In this document: positions 1 to 11,120 of the stretch, one piece after another
How positions within the stretch are numbered: position 1 is the first letter of the stretch
Layout of the letters: each line of letters starts with the position of its first letter
From: Ancistrus triradiatus
Taxonomy: Eukaryota > Chordata > Actinopteri > Siluriformes > Loricariidae
NCBI GenBank assembly: GCA_025084515.1
Contig: JAJAGP010000222.1
Location: 372,001-436,000 of the forward strand
Reading direction: 5' to 3'
Length of the DNA stretch: 64,000 nucleotides
The notes under the pieces: generated by a model
What the model was told of the DNA's origin: nothing
Databases searched by the model: none
The model's input: only the letters and a program-made list of their open reading frames with translations
Position numbers and translations under genes: made by a program

Positions 1-599
1 TCAATGTAAATATCCATCCATATTGAAGGTGCAATATTAAATACCAATTCCTTGTGTAGCATATCCTATGTACTGTGTTTAAAATAAATCACTACTCGTG
101 TGTTAGGTTGTGTGGTGTGAGCAGACAAACAGACAAACCGATGGAGTAAGTGTAATGAAAGGAGGGTTCATATAGGGGAAGCCCAGCAGGCTGTAATTAA
201 GCAGCCTGCTGTGGAAGGAGAAAAGGGTCAGAAGGGAGCCAAGTAGGATGGGGTAACTTGCAGGCTGTTCCCAGCACGCATCCTCCTGATAGCTATTAGT
301 TTGATTGTTAGCTGATTATTAGGCTGCATGTAAACAGTTGTATGGAGGAACAAACGACAGGGTGACAAAAAAATCCAAAATATTCAAGAATAGCAAAGAC
401 CGTGTTTGCCATTGGTCTTTTCATGCATCTTGTATCGGGATTTTATATAGACAGAGATTTTAACCACATGAATTATGTATAGTTTTACTAATAAAATGCG
501 TCTCCAGTCAGCCAGATTTAAATCAGATTGCTTCCTGTGTAATACATAAATCAGTCCAGAACACTGGATCACTCACCCCCTGCATCTAATGAGTTTTAC
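1..599. other. intron sequence without recognised features
   Basis: Part of the long nbea intron upstream of the first visible exon. I see no coding potential, RNA gene or clear transposon end here. The small open frames are uninformative. Confidence 0.5.
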
Positions 600-775
600 T
601 AGAGATGCACCGCTTGATCGGCTGGTGACCGGAATCGGCCGGTTTTCAGTGCGGTCGGTCTCATAACTGATTCTTTGCCGGTCACACATAGCTACACTTG
701 CGCTCCGCAGGACAGCGCTAATGCCACAAACACAACCACACATGAAAAACACACTGCTTTCACTCACATTAATTC
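600..775 (-). repeat. fragment related to the hAT-like element at 5965-7154
   Basis: The stretch has agagatgcaccg followed by cggccggttttcag, a ctcataactgattctttgcc segment and actgctttcactcaca. The same order of phrases occurs at about 6650-6750 in the hAT-like element, with many differences. It is an old fragment; neither terminus is certain. Confidence 0.4.
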
Positions 776-776
776 A

Positions 777-967
777 ATGTTTCTCAATCCTGGTCCTGGC
801 GTCCCACCGCTCTGCACAGTTTAGTGCTTCTCCTGTTTAAACACACCCACTTTAACACAATAACAGACTTGTTAATGAGCTCAGCAGTTGGATCAGGTGT
901 GTTGGGAGCAGGAAAACCCTAAAACATGCAGAGCGCTGGGGAGCCAGGACCAGGATTGAGAAACACT
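777..967. repeat. small inverted-repeat element (MITE-like)
   Basis: The left arm, starting atgtttctcaatcctggtcc, and the right arm, ending ggaccaggattgagaaacac, are near-perfect inverted copies of about 40 bp, separated by about 110 bp without coding potential. The whole unit is about 190 bp, the form expected of a non-autonomous DNA transposon. The superfamily is not assigned. Confidence 0.7.
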
Positions 968-1057
968 GCATTCATTCAAAATACAGTTGTGCTTTAAACT
1001 GTGTGTTTGAGACAGATCGGTGCAGACACATGCTGAAGATGACGAAGTGTTACATTT

Positions 1058-1244
1058 CAGTGGTGCTCCATTGTTAAGGTACTGGACTCTGGCCCAGAAG
1101 GTCCAGGGTTCAAATCCCACCTCTGCCAAGCTACCACTGTTGGGTCCTTGAGCAAGGCCCTTAACCCACAACTGCTTGGATTGTAAGACTGTACCAGTTG
1201 TAAGTCGCTCTGGATAAGGGCGTCTGCTAAGTGCTGTAAATGTA
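1058..1244 (+). mobile_element. tRNA-derived SINE, copy 1
   Basis: A tRNA-like head contains a box-B-type sequence (ggttcaaatcc). The body is ccactgttgggtccttgagc and the tail is gtcgctctggataagggcgt followed by ctgtaaatgtaa. The same order recurs in at least six other places in the window. The head is shortened at its 5' end. It was spread by reverse transcription using a partner LINE and is not a working tRNA gene. Confidence 0.85.
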
Positions 1245-2348
1245 AGACTGGTGAAACGATTGAGGGAAAACAAACGTGGATGTTCATAAACAAAATATGG
1301 CCAACTGCCTCTATATATTTACATCGACCAGATATAAAATGGTTCTATGTATTGTTGATTTTCTAAATATCATCTTTCTGTGCTACGTTAATGATGTGAT
1401 AATGAAGTGATGCAACCTTTCAGAAAACACCAGCAGGTCGTCATGTTTTTGTAATTTATGCGTTATGTAATTTACATAATTTTTTTTACATTTCAGAACA
1501 AAACAGTTTGTTTTCTGTGGATGAAAACATGTCATCCTACTAACAGTGCACTAACATTTGCATAAAATGGTATAGGCAGCCTTTTAGTGACCTGCATTTT
1601 GCTTTTCTCAAGAGAAAAATAAGTTGCAGCCTGAGCCATGGTGCATTAAAAACAATGTGAATGCACAACAGGCTCTGATGAGATGAAATGATAGAAAATA
1701 TTACCATACGCAGTAATTGTTCCAAAAAAAAAAAAAAAAAAAAGGTCCTATGGGAAGGGTGACCTGGTTGAATTCATAACGCACCATAAAATAATTAGGT
1801 GTGTTTGGTACTATTGTTGATTCTGCAGTATGTAAACAGGTTCATGCTTCACGAGGTCATATTTTAGGGAATTCAGCGATTTAAAGTAAAACATGGTGCC
1901 CTTTTAAACAAGCACTTACACAGGCAATGTGCTGTGTACTGGGCCATGATTTTAAAGGTCAGCTTTTAGACATAACTATCCTCCTGTGTTTCATGAATAG
2001 CGAGGTATTCACTCAGCGGTACAGGCGAGTGTGTAATTTTTCCTGCGGGAGTCTTCATGAGTTATTTCTTAAATCAGATGCACTCATTTTTAGCTAGGAC
2101 TGGCTTGTGCTTGCTCTCACCGGTCGATTATCAGTACATTTCAACATCAAAGTCTAGTTAATGTCGACTCTTGCCGGTTCTGTTCGTAGAGCTTTTGCGC
2201 AGTGCTTATGCACACTTAATACTGATGTTTTATCCTCAGTCACCAACATTGACCCAAACTGCTGCCCATTATGGGCTTCAGTTTGCAACTGCACCACCTG
2301 ACCTGCAAGCCCAACCTGGGTTTCGAACCTTCTGACTGTTGGTTCTAT
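1245..2348. other. intron sequence, mostly unique
   Basis: Nothing recognisable apart from an A-tract at about 1724-1743. No exon-like block and no transposon terminus could be supported. Confidence 0.5.
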
Positions 2349-2542
2349 CATTTACATTTACAGCATTTAGCAGACGCCCTTATCCAGAGCGACTTACAGT
2401 TGGTACAGTCTTACAGCCCAAGCAATTGTGGGTTAAGGGCCTTGCTCAAGGACCCAACAGTGGCAGCTTGGCAGAGGTGGGAGTTGAACCCTGGACCTTG
2501 TGGTCCATAGTCCAGTACCTTACCCGCTAGGCTACCACAGTC
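2349..2542 (-). mobile_element. tRNA-derived SINE, copy 2
   Basis: This is the reverse orientation of the same SINE. The tail comes first (tttacagcatttagcagacg and ccttatccagagcgac), and the box-B-like complement (ggagttgaaccc) and tRNA-head complement (ccgctaggctaccaca) come last. It looks full length at about 190 bp. Confidence 0.87.
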
Positions 2543-3824
2543 CCATTTTGCATTTTCTATCCCAGTAAGCCACAGGTGAGCATTTACAGCTATTAAAATA
2601 CCCACCACCTTTCAGCAGTGTCCTTTCCATTAAGGGACAGGTAGATGGGGCATGTTTAATCAAACTGTTTTGATTATTAGTGCACCGATGCATCGTGACA
2701 TGTTGCATCTCGAATACAAAAATGGGAGAATGTCCATTGCTGGGTGGGACGATGCACCGTCTGTCTAATTGCATTATAAATCCTTGACTTTTTTCATCTA
2801 ATGCAATTTCATTTTCAGTCATATTCACAGACACATCGAGTTTCATGCATAATTATATTAAATATTTTTTGTATACAAGAAAGGTACAAGTTACTTTTAA
2901 TTCTTCAGAAAAAAAAAAAAGGTTTTCACTGGTTATTTAATATGGTGAAGCTACAGTAATAAGTTAACATAATGCCTTTATTATCGTTGGATATTATACT
3001 GTACGTTGAAATTAGGATTGCTGCTCCAGAACAGTGCAAATCTAAAGAAAACAGACACACAGACAGATTGTCAGTCAAATATTTTTGGAAAGAGACCGGC
3101 CGGTCTGTATGTAACAATACTTTAACTTGAGGAAATATTACTACTTTTGGCCGCTCTCCCCAACTCTGTAAACCTGACTATGTTTTTATCAAGCATGACC
3201 TTAAAAGCTCAAAACAGTCCACCAGAGACCCCGTTTTGTCTTTTTCACACATTCTCTTTGAAGCTCTGAATCAGAAAATCAATTCTCCATCTCGGATGCT
3301 TTTACTCCTCCCACCTTTGTAGAAGGCTTGTTTTTCAGCACAGGCACTTGTTCCATTCCAGCCAACAAACATACTGGTCTCGGTAGACTGGTGCTCGTGT
3401 ATATGCAGCCGTCTCTGGACTTGGGCTTTCGTCAGCATACAGAGTGTGTGGATAAACCCTCTCTGTGCAAGCTGCTCCACATATTTATAGATAATAGAAC
3501 AGATACAACACCTGTTCCTTCCTTCTCAAGACCTCTGGGCTTCTTCTGACCTGCATTTTCATTCACTTGGAAATAGGACCGCCACTATTTTTCCCTCCAA
3601 TTTCAAGACCGCTGTCTGCCCCACCTGTTGCCATGGCAACCAGCAATCCTCGTACACCGGCAAGTCAGCAAGTTGAAGTGCTTAGGTTGGGGACTGAGAG
3701 AATGAAGAATGGCACGGCTGGCCTTAATGAACTTCTTGTGGAGGGTCTTTTTTTGGTTAAGAATTCTTTTAACCAAATCATTTATTCACAAGCATTTATC
3801 TCATTTTAGACAAGTCCCAGAACA
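2543..3824. other. intron sequence with a possible hAT-like scrap
   Basis: At 2680-2765, tgcaccgatgcatcgtgaca and gggacgatgcaccgtc resemble hAT-type terminal sequences in opposite orientations. The rest shows no gene or clear repeat. A short A/T tract at 2905-2925 is simple sequence. Confidence 0.35.
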
Positions 3825-4508
3825 CAGTGGTACCTCGGTTCTTGTTGTTAATTCGTCCCAGAAGGTGTGTCGAGAAACGAAAACCAGTACCGACCAAATT
3901 TTTTCCCATAAGGATCCAGATCCCCAGAAAATCCACACTGTATCAGGTATTATATGCATTAATGGAGTTGGATTGTACAGGTGCTTCCTGACTTATGATG
4001 GGGATATGTTAGGACAAATCAATCACAAGTTAAATGTATCAAGAACCGAGGAGTTGAGTGTTTGGTAGAGCAGTCTATAGTGTATAATAGCAATAGAACC
4101 TATGAGTAATGATAAAGTTCTTGTTTAAAACACTTACAATAACCTACAGTTGGCCAAAATCATTAACACAAAGCTTGTTTCATAAGTGTTAAAATCTGAT
4201 GTAATTTAGTGGGTAATGGATTGAAAATGAAAAGTGAAACCAAAACACTTACTCTATTGGTGAACGTGGGGCGCTAGCGTAGCTGCTGCGGTAACTACAG
4301 CCTGTTTCCTTTTGTTTTGTTTTTTTTAATCAACCTTTTTAGGACCCATGGAGACTTATTTGTGCTTAGAATACATTACTGTAGATGTAAAAGTAAAGAA
4401 AAACACCATTAAAATAGCAGAGGCCTTCACTGAGGAAGGGCTATTGGGAAACTGAATCATTGTGTACTGAAATTATATGAATTATGTATCGTGTTTCAAC
4501 TGAAATGA
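3825..4508 (+). mobile_element. non-autonomous inverted-repeat element 'R1', copy 1
   Basis: It begins cagtggtacctcggttcttg, then shows a gttaattcgtcccagaagg-type phrase, the inner phrase aggtgcttcctgacttatga and a late phrase aacctttttaggacccatgg. The same order occurs at 8100-8706 (minus), 12470-13100, 17953-18445 and 32394-33243. There is no transposase frame. The right terminus is degraded in this copy. Confidence 0.7.
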
Positions 4509-4544
4509 GTTGTGGTGGTGTGTAGTGAAGGTGCCACCTGTGTC

Positions 4545-4980
4545 TGGATGGTGGAGAACAAAACTGTGGGAGCTGTTTGTGATTGTCGGAGGATTGAACA
4601 ATCTCTACTGTTGGTCTGTCTGGGCCATCTGGAGCCTGTTTGCTGTGTGCATGCCCTCATGCAACACCACCTAACAGCTGGGTCAGAATGGCCTAGATGG
4701 TGGCCAATTCATCAAAATGACCATCCTGCTTCTTTCAGTCCATTGATGCACCCCCTCTCAAAGTCTGTCAACTGAGCCTGTCAACTGTCTTGGAGTACGT
4801 GGCCTGTTAGGGTTAGGGGCATGTCTAACAGTCAATGATCTCTCACCAAGAGGTACCCTACCCAAGTAGCCTCTGAGAGCCTTTTTATAGGGCAGCAGGG
4901 GAAGCACTTTTACGACCCAGTGTCTAATCAGACCACGCCTGTGATGTAACTGCATGCCAAGTTTCTGTGAGGGTGGATTA
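4545..4980 (-). mobile_element. Tc1-like element family E, 5' half fragment
   Basis: Read on the minus strand, it matches the first half of the element at 62237-63490. Shared phrases include the complement of gtggtctgattagacactgg, a tagaggctacttgggtag-type phrase, and a Cys/Trp-rich stretch ending at cagttttgttctccac. Many frame breaks make it a dead fragment. Confidence 0.6.
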
Positions 4981-5184
4981 TTTATTTATTTTGTCAGACT
5001 ATATTTGGAAGAACTCCATTTTTGTGTGTTTTAATAAGCAGTAATATGGCAATAAAGCTGAGTTAAGCAAAGAGAAACATCAGTCCATAAGTACTTTTAA
5101 GGAATGATGGCCAAGTAAAATGGGCAACATTCTGAATAAAATAAATAAATAGCCAAGTTTCAACATTTTCATTGGAAGTGTAGT

Positions 5185-5310
5185 GGCCAAAAGCATCAAA
5201 CGTTACAAAGAAACAGGCTCTTATGAAGATCGCCCCAGGAAAGGAAGACCATGCGCTACTACTGCTGCAGATGACAAGCATATTAGAGCCATTAGTCTAA
5301 GAAATCGGCA
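5185..5310 (+). pseudogene. Tc1-like transposase fragment (N-terminal DNA-binding part)
   Basis: One + frame reads KSIKRYKETGSYEDRPRKGR followed by PCATTAADDKHIRAISLRNR and then a stop. This pattern (RYKETGS..DRP+KGRPR..+ ..D..I) is the linker between the two helix-turn-helix units of Tc1 transposases. No flanking domains or terminal repeats remain, so it is a short relic. Confidence 0.72.
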
Positions 5311-5956
5311 GTAAACAGCACCAGCTGTTATCAGCTTAAATGCTTCCCGGAGCTCTAGCTGCACACACATTCCAACATCAGATAGCAGCTTTGTATTACC
5401 TTACTGCCTCAAGGCCTGTTTTTGCAGCGGTAAGATGAAGAAAATAGTGAAACTAAAGAAATGTGCATTAAATGCGTATGCATTCAAGCTCAGCTGGTAC
5501 TGTGTATGTATTTGATATAATATGCATTTTCACCGACCCCTATATTTGGAATACCTGTTCAGTTGCTCGTTAACACAAATATCTAATCAGCAACTCCTTC
5601 ATGATCAACTCAACCTGGTGAAGTTCAAATCGAGCATCAGAAAGGGGAGGAAAGGTGATTAAAGTGACTTTAAATGCGAGATGGTTGTTGGTGCTAGACG
5701 GGCTAGTCTGAGTATTTCCCAACTGAGTACCCCATCACCATCTGAGGACATTGTGTACAGTTGTGATTAATGCACTAATGTGTAAATACAACTTATCTGG
5801 GTCTCCTTGGTATTGGGGTTTCCTTTAGGAGATGCTGGCAAGTACAGATGCTTCTCTTATCTCAGTTGGGAGGATCTACTCACGGAGAGAGGAGGGGTCA
5901 CCCTAGGTATCAGTATGTGTAAAGAGAGCGATGATCGATGATCAATACCGGTAGAT
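5311..5956. other. intron sequence without recognised features
   Basis: No coding or repeat signature that I can support lies between the transposase scrap and the hAT-like element. Confidence 0.45.
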
Positions 5957-5964
5957 GTTGCAAC

Positions 5965-7154
5965 TAGTGCTGGGCGGGCCACCGGTGTTAATTTCCCATA
6001 CGGTATGCATTGTTCATGTACCTCCATACCGGTGCATAGCAGAAACACAGCTCTAACAAATAGGCAGCAAAGTTGCACTACATCAGTGGACAGCATGCTG
6101 CGTAAAGCTCGCTAGCCAGGTAGCATAACGTACACCACAGGCTACCACTATGGTAGCCTAGCGGTTAAGGTACTGGACTCTGGACCAGAAGGTCCAGGGT
6201 TCAAATCCCACCTGGGTCCTTGAGCAAGGCCCTTAACCCACAATTGCTTGGACTGTAAGACTGTATCAATTGTAAGTCGCTCTGGATAAGGGTGTCTGCT
6301 AAATGCTGTAAATGTAAATGTAGAAATAGTCTGTTAGCTGGGAAAGGCTCAGATTAAAGAACAGAACACAGAACTGGATTATAAAGTGAGATCGGCGATG
6401 CAAAAGAAGAACCACATTATGAATGCCCACTGAATTTGGGGTATCTCTTAGCGGAGCGAAAATACTTCAGCCAAAAATAGGCACCTTTCTCTTTTAAGCT
6501 CTGTTTTTAAGACGTTACAATAATAAGATCGCACCATAAAATCTGTTTACATTCGGCAACTGTTTCATTCATTCTGATTTGTGTAATTTTATGGGGCGAA
6601 ACAAACTTTATAATAATAAAAGCCTTCATTATATACATATATAAATGAGATTCGGCCGGTTTTAGCGTGATCGGCTTCATCCGCTCTCATATAACTAATT
6701 CTGTGCCGGTCAACCAAATGAACAGCACAGTGCTTTTACTAACTTTAATTCCTAATTCAGTTCTGGTCAGTTCATAATTCAAAGTCTCAGGCACTCGAGG
6801 GTTTGTTTGCTGACATGATGAGAAGGACGCGTTGTAGGTTTCCTTAATAGGCTCCCTAAATACTGAATTACTGATTGATGAACTAGGGACACTACTAAGG
6901 GCTTTGTTATCCATATTGAACACAACCATGTATTTGGCATGGAAACTTTTAGTGTGCTGCTTGGATTACACACATGGCAAAAATAAGCCATGAAGGATGA
7001 ACTCCAAAAATGATTGGAATAACGGACTTAGTAAGACGTGCAGAGTTTGACAAAAACAAACAAGGTAAAGAAGCTAAAACTAGCAACAGCACATAGTATG
7101 CAATCTTTTCTCTGTAATGAATAAACAAATTTTTGGCCATACCGCCCAGCCCTA
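5965..7154. mobile_element. hAT-like DNA transposon with perfect 8-bp target duplication
   Basis: The termini are tagtgctgggcggg at the left and ccgcccagccccta-type (ccgcccagcccta) at the right, which are inverted complements. Each end is flanked by the direct repeat gttgcaac (5957-5964 and 7155-7162). An 8-bp duplication with TAGNG-type ends is the hallmark of hAT elements. The 1190-bp interior carries no intact transposase, and a SINE copy sits inside at about 6152-6323. A truncated inverted relative lies at 33691-34508. Confidence 0.85.
6152..6323 (+). mobile_element. tRNA-derived SINE, copy 3, nested in a hAT-like element
   Basis: It reads gtagcctagcggttaaggta, then the box-B-like ggttcaaatccc, a body shortened by about 20 bp, and the tail gtcgctctggataagggtgt and ctgtaaatgtaaatgta. 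It lies inside the hAT-like element, so it inserted later. Confidence 0.87.
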
Positions 7155-7162
7155 GTTGCAAC

Positions 7163-8099
7163 TGAATGTACGTATAAAATGCTGTACAGACCATCAGGGT
7201 TAACAGGTTCATCTCCGAGTGGGGAACGGTACGGTCTGGGGCGGGGCTTAAGGTATTAGAGGGTGTAATCAATCAAGGGGAACAAACACCTGAGCTCAAC
7301 CGCCAGCGGTTTGAGTAGTTGTGTCAGAGTGTAGTAGGTGCATGCGGATTGAATTGGGAGTAGAATCACCCCCTTTGCCACTGTATATATTTTACTCATT
7401 TCTTTTTGTTGTTTCTTAGTGTTATTTTGTCTGCTTGCTGTGTTGCATTAATAAACCTCACCTTTTCGCATTGGCCCACCAGCTTGGATCTTGGAAGAAA
7501 ACCTACCAAATCTGAAGTTCTCCTTTTTGGGATATTACCATATAACATGCTGATGTACTGAGATTTTCAAGCTCTGCCATTTCCACGGTTTACAGAGACG
7601 GGTCTGAAAAGTTCCAGGTCACTATGCTACTACTGTTTGGAAGAATAACAGAAGTGAATGGTGTTTCCCCATCAATGAATAAGCTAAACTTTCATTTATT
7701 TCAGTGATCATGGATTTTTTTGTATTGTATTTGATGGTACACGAGATAAACGAGTCTCTGGAAGGGCAAAGCCACATTCAGTCTGCAGGTTACAGGCAGG
7801 ATAGTCGATCAGAAAGCACCCTGTGCCTCTAAAATGATGTCATTTAAAAAGTGTTTGGGGTTTTGAATATGCATTAACGAGGTAGCCATTTACCATAAAA
7901 GAAATAATTGAAATAGGCACCCACTGGCTGACTATTTGCTAGTTCTTGCCTGCTCAGTACTCTGCACACTTACTTAAACTTGTAGGAGTCGAGGCAAGCA
8001 ACGGTTCCGGTCAATTCGATTCATGATCCACGATTCAGTACACAGTGATTCAGTGATTCGGATTCACAGTAGCTCTCTCACAGTGCAGATCTCTGTGAT
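7163..8099. other. intron sequence, possible old hAT-type scrap at 8010-8070
   Basis: The phrases caattcgattcatgatccac and gattcagtgattcggattca resemble degenerate hAT termini seen in fish. Otherwise no gene or element is supported. Confidence 0.35.
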
Positions 8100-8706
8100 T
8101 ATCGTGTTTTTCTTTATTTTTACATATACAGTACTGTATTCTTACTGCAAATAAGTCTCCATGGGTCCTAAAAAGGTTAGGGATTACAGACAACCAAAAG
8201 CAAAACAGGAACTGAATGCTCCAGAACACAGGCTGGAGTTAGTTTTAGCAGCTATTCTAGCGCCCAGAGTTCACCAATAGAGTAAATATTTTGCCTTTAC
8301 TTTTCACTTTCAATTCATTACTCACTAAATTGCATGAGATGTTTCAGCACTTTATTATAAAATATGCTTTGTGTCAATAATTTTGGTCATCTGCAGGTTA
8401 ATGTAAGTGTTTTAAACAATGTTGGCTCCGCTATGATACAGTATAGACTATATTAAACTCATCGGTTCATGTTACATTTAACTTTTTATGGATTTGTTGA
8501 ACATATCCCCATCATAAATCAGGGAGCACCTGCACAATACAACTCCATTAATGCATATAATGCCTTATACAGTGTGGATTTTCTGGGGGTCTGGAACGGA
8601 ATCATTTAAATTATTCCTTATGAGAAAAATGTGTTCTGTACTTGTTGTTTTCGGTTCTCAACAAACCTTCTGGAACAAAATAATGACAAGTACCGAGGTA
8701 CCACTG
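8100..8706 (-). mobile_element. inverted-repeat element R1, copy 2
   Basis: This is the reverse complement of the R1 order: catgggtcctaaaaaggtta, later tcataaatcagggagcacct, and the terminus taccgaggtaccactg. It has no transposase frame. The outer (left) end is not clear. Confidence 0.68.
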
Positions 8707-10365
8707 TGTACCCTAACATCACTTATTGTGTAGTAGTATGCAATTTTGAACATGCTGAAGAGACGGCTGTAAAAGTCATTGATCTTGAAAGACTTCCATG
8801 TTCTGTTTTCATCATGTGCCCTTTTCAGATGGGATTCATTTGTCAGGGGGGTTGTCTGTAATTGAATTTTACTCGTCTCCTCTGTGGTAAAACTCTTGCA
8901 TTCAGATAGTAATAACATTTCCACAGCTTCTAGTGTGTTATATTCTCTATGAACCTGGAGGTTTGCACTGCATGTAACTGAGTGTTGTTCTAAGTCTGTC
9001 ATTATTTAACCAATCTGATTGGTTGGGAAGCGTTCTTTTTTTCCACACCAAAACCGTATCAATCCAGTGACGTATTGCCAAATAACATCAGTCTTCATAC
9101 AGACATACTGTAGAACATGTACAAAAAAGGAGTAACTACGTTCTGTTGTTTCATTCGTAATGAATGTGTTTTAATTTTAGCCCTTTTTTCCTTAAATATT
9201 AGCTTGTTTGCACTTTGTATTTCAAACTAAACTTACTTTGAAGTGTTCTGTAAACCATTAGCCTTTTGTAGCATGCTGTTAGAGCAGGGTAGAGAATTGT
9301 TACTGATGCATAACTCATTTGTTGTGGACCTACTTTTGGAGGAAGGTATTCTCAGTACTGAAGCATATTCAGTATGAAATTAAGGGCTTCTTTGATTTAT
9401 TTTGTTGTATGTAAACAATAGAACCCTTGTAGTTGTGTGTTATCGCAAATAACATCACAGCTATGATGGTCTATGGCACTCTCCTTTGGCTCTCACCTGT
9501 GATGAAATCATAGCCATGATGTTTTTCATGATGACGCACTATATATTTGTGTGTGATACATTTGGCATCTGTCTGGCTTTTCTGACTCCCTGAGGTATGT
9601 GAGAACAGTTCTCTTGGCATCCTGTCCACCTAAATTGTGTAGTAACCTTTTTTTAAAAACCTCTATTTGTAGATTCAGGAGCGCCTTTGAATGGCTTTCC
9701 TCATGCTTGATGATCTACAGTGAACAGCAGTGGTCAACATGGAGACATCTATCTGTAAAATCTGAGAGATGTGCATCTGGACTAAAATGATCAGAGCAGT
9801 TCTGAGTTTGGTGAAAAATGGTGGGTAATTCTGCCTGTGATTTTCTCAGGGGGAGGAGGGGAAAAACCACCAGCATTGCTGATCCACATGGAAACAAAAT
9901 GACCAAGCAGTGCCTGTGAAAGAGGAAATTGCTCCAGCACCCAATGTAAAATTAGACCTGTCTGGCTAGGGCTTAATTCTCACCTGGTACATAGTTCTCT
10001 CCTATCGTGTGACAGCTGCCAGACTAGGTGCATGGAGGCCATTTGTCCAAAACAAAAATCCACCACAATGTGTGTTTGTATTCACTTAATTCTATCATCA
10101 TTTGGCTTTCTCCAGTAATCTGATTGTTCTGTTGGTCATGTAACCAGCGTGCTCTGATCTAGGAATCAGATTAAGAAATCCTGTAGAGAGAGCTGGATTT
10201 TACCTCAGTGATCGGATTTCTCAGTGTATGCGTTCCCATACTCCGATAGTCCAATTCTTTTTCTCAGCTGTCGCAGAAGTGGCTAGCTTACACAAACGCG
10301 GTAGCCAGGTCCTCTTATTATGAGAAACTCTGCTTCTTTTGGCGTGTGTTCGTAAATCTGGGGTC
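8707..10365. other. intron sequence without supported features
   Basis: An imperfect inverted pair occurs at about 9450-9525 (atcacagctatgatgg and aaatcatagccatgat). No coding exon, RNA gene or transposon with two ends could be supported. Confidence 0.45.
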
Positions 10366-11120
10366 GTATTCATAAAGATTCTAATAAGGATCCTCTTAGA
10401 GAGTGCTTAACCTAGCTTAAGTTCCTAGCTAGGTGTTTTAGTGATTCAGAAGTGATCTCAGTTCAAATTTGAGCAAGGAGAACGCAAAAATTTTCATCTC
10501 AGTGAGGAGACAGGGGTTGACCCAGTTGCTAGGTATGACGCGTCCTTTTGAAGCTTGTGATTGGTTGTCACCCCATTACTCTCTGACTCGCTTTCACACC
10601 CACACACACGAACTCTTAAGGGAAATACTGTATAGCCTGTTAGGCAGCACAGTGGTGCAGTGGTTAGCACTATCGCCTCACGGCTCTGAGATCCCTGGTT
10701 CGATCCTGATCTCGGGCTCCACCTGTGTGGAGTTGCATGTTCTCCCCGTGTTTGCCTGGTTGTCTGTGTACTCCTGTTTCCTCCCACATTCCAAAGACGT
10801 GTGTTAGGTTAATTGGTGTTTCCAAAGTGCCGTTTTAAGTGGTGGGGTTGCTTCATATGTAGCTTTCATTTCGGATGCTACAGATTTATTGTGTGTATAT
10901 AGTAGATCCCTAATAAAGCCAGCCACAGCCACTATTCCTGCATGATCTAATCTGTAGCGTTTGATTATCTCAGTTATTCAGTGTTTGGAGAACATTTTTT
11001 CTACCTCGTCGTCTTTCCTCTAACTCTTAAGCCTCCTAAAAGTCCTCCTCCCTACTCCTAACAGTTTTTCACCGTAGGAACCCCTTAGGGGGTTAAGAAA
11101 CTTTATGAATATTTTATGTC
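10366..11120 (+). mobile_element. 'tattcataaag' inverted-repeat transposon, copy 1
   Basis: The left end reads cgtattcataaagattcta and the right end gttaagaaactttatgaata, an inverted pair. The arms contain many aggaNct/cttaag-type short inverted phrases. The interior phrases (ttgtgattggttgtcacccc and gataatc...gttattcagtgtttggagaa) recur in inverted order at 51577-53985. A second repeat is inserted at 10637-10820. A Harbinger-type identity is possible, but no target duplication was established. Confidence 0.65.
10637..10820 (+). repeat. 'gtggtgcagtggttagcac' fish repeat, nested
   Basis: It contains cagtggtgcagtggttagca, tcgcctcacggctctgag, a box-B-like ggttcgatcct, gtggagttgcatgttctccc and a ttaggttaattggtgt end. 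This phrase order is a very common dispersed repeat in fish genomes. Its tRNA-like box suggests a SINE-type origin, but I do not assign a family. Confidence 0.75.

Noticed and set aside
893..1293. 126-codon and 78-codon minus-strand ORFs
   Set aside because: They are antisense to a SINE copy; similar peptides appear wherever the SINE occurs, so they are repeat translations.
7300..7500. Possible LTR end (aataaacctcacc followed by cccaccagcttgg)
   Set aside because: The phrase resembles an LTR polyadenylation region, but there is no second LTR, primer site or polyprotein nearby.
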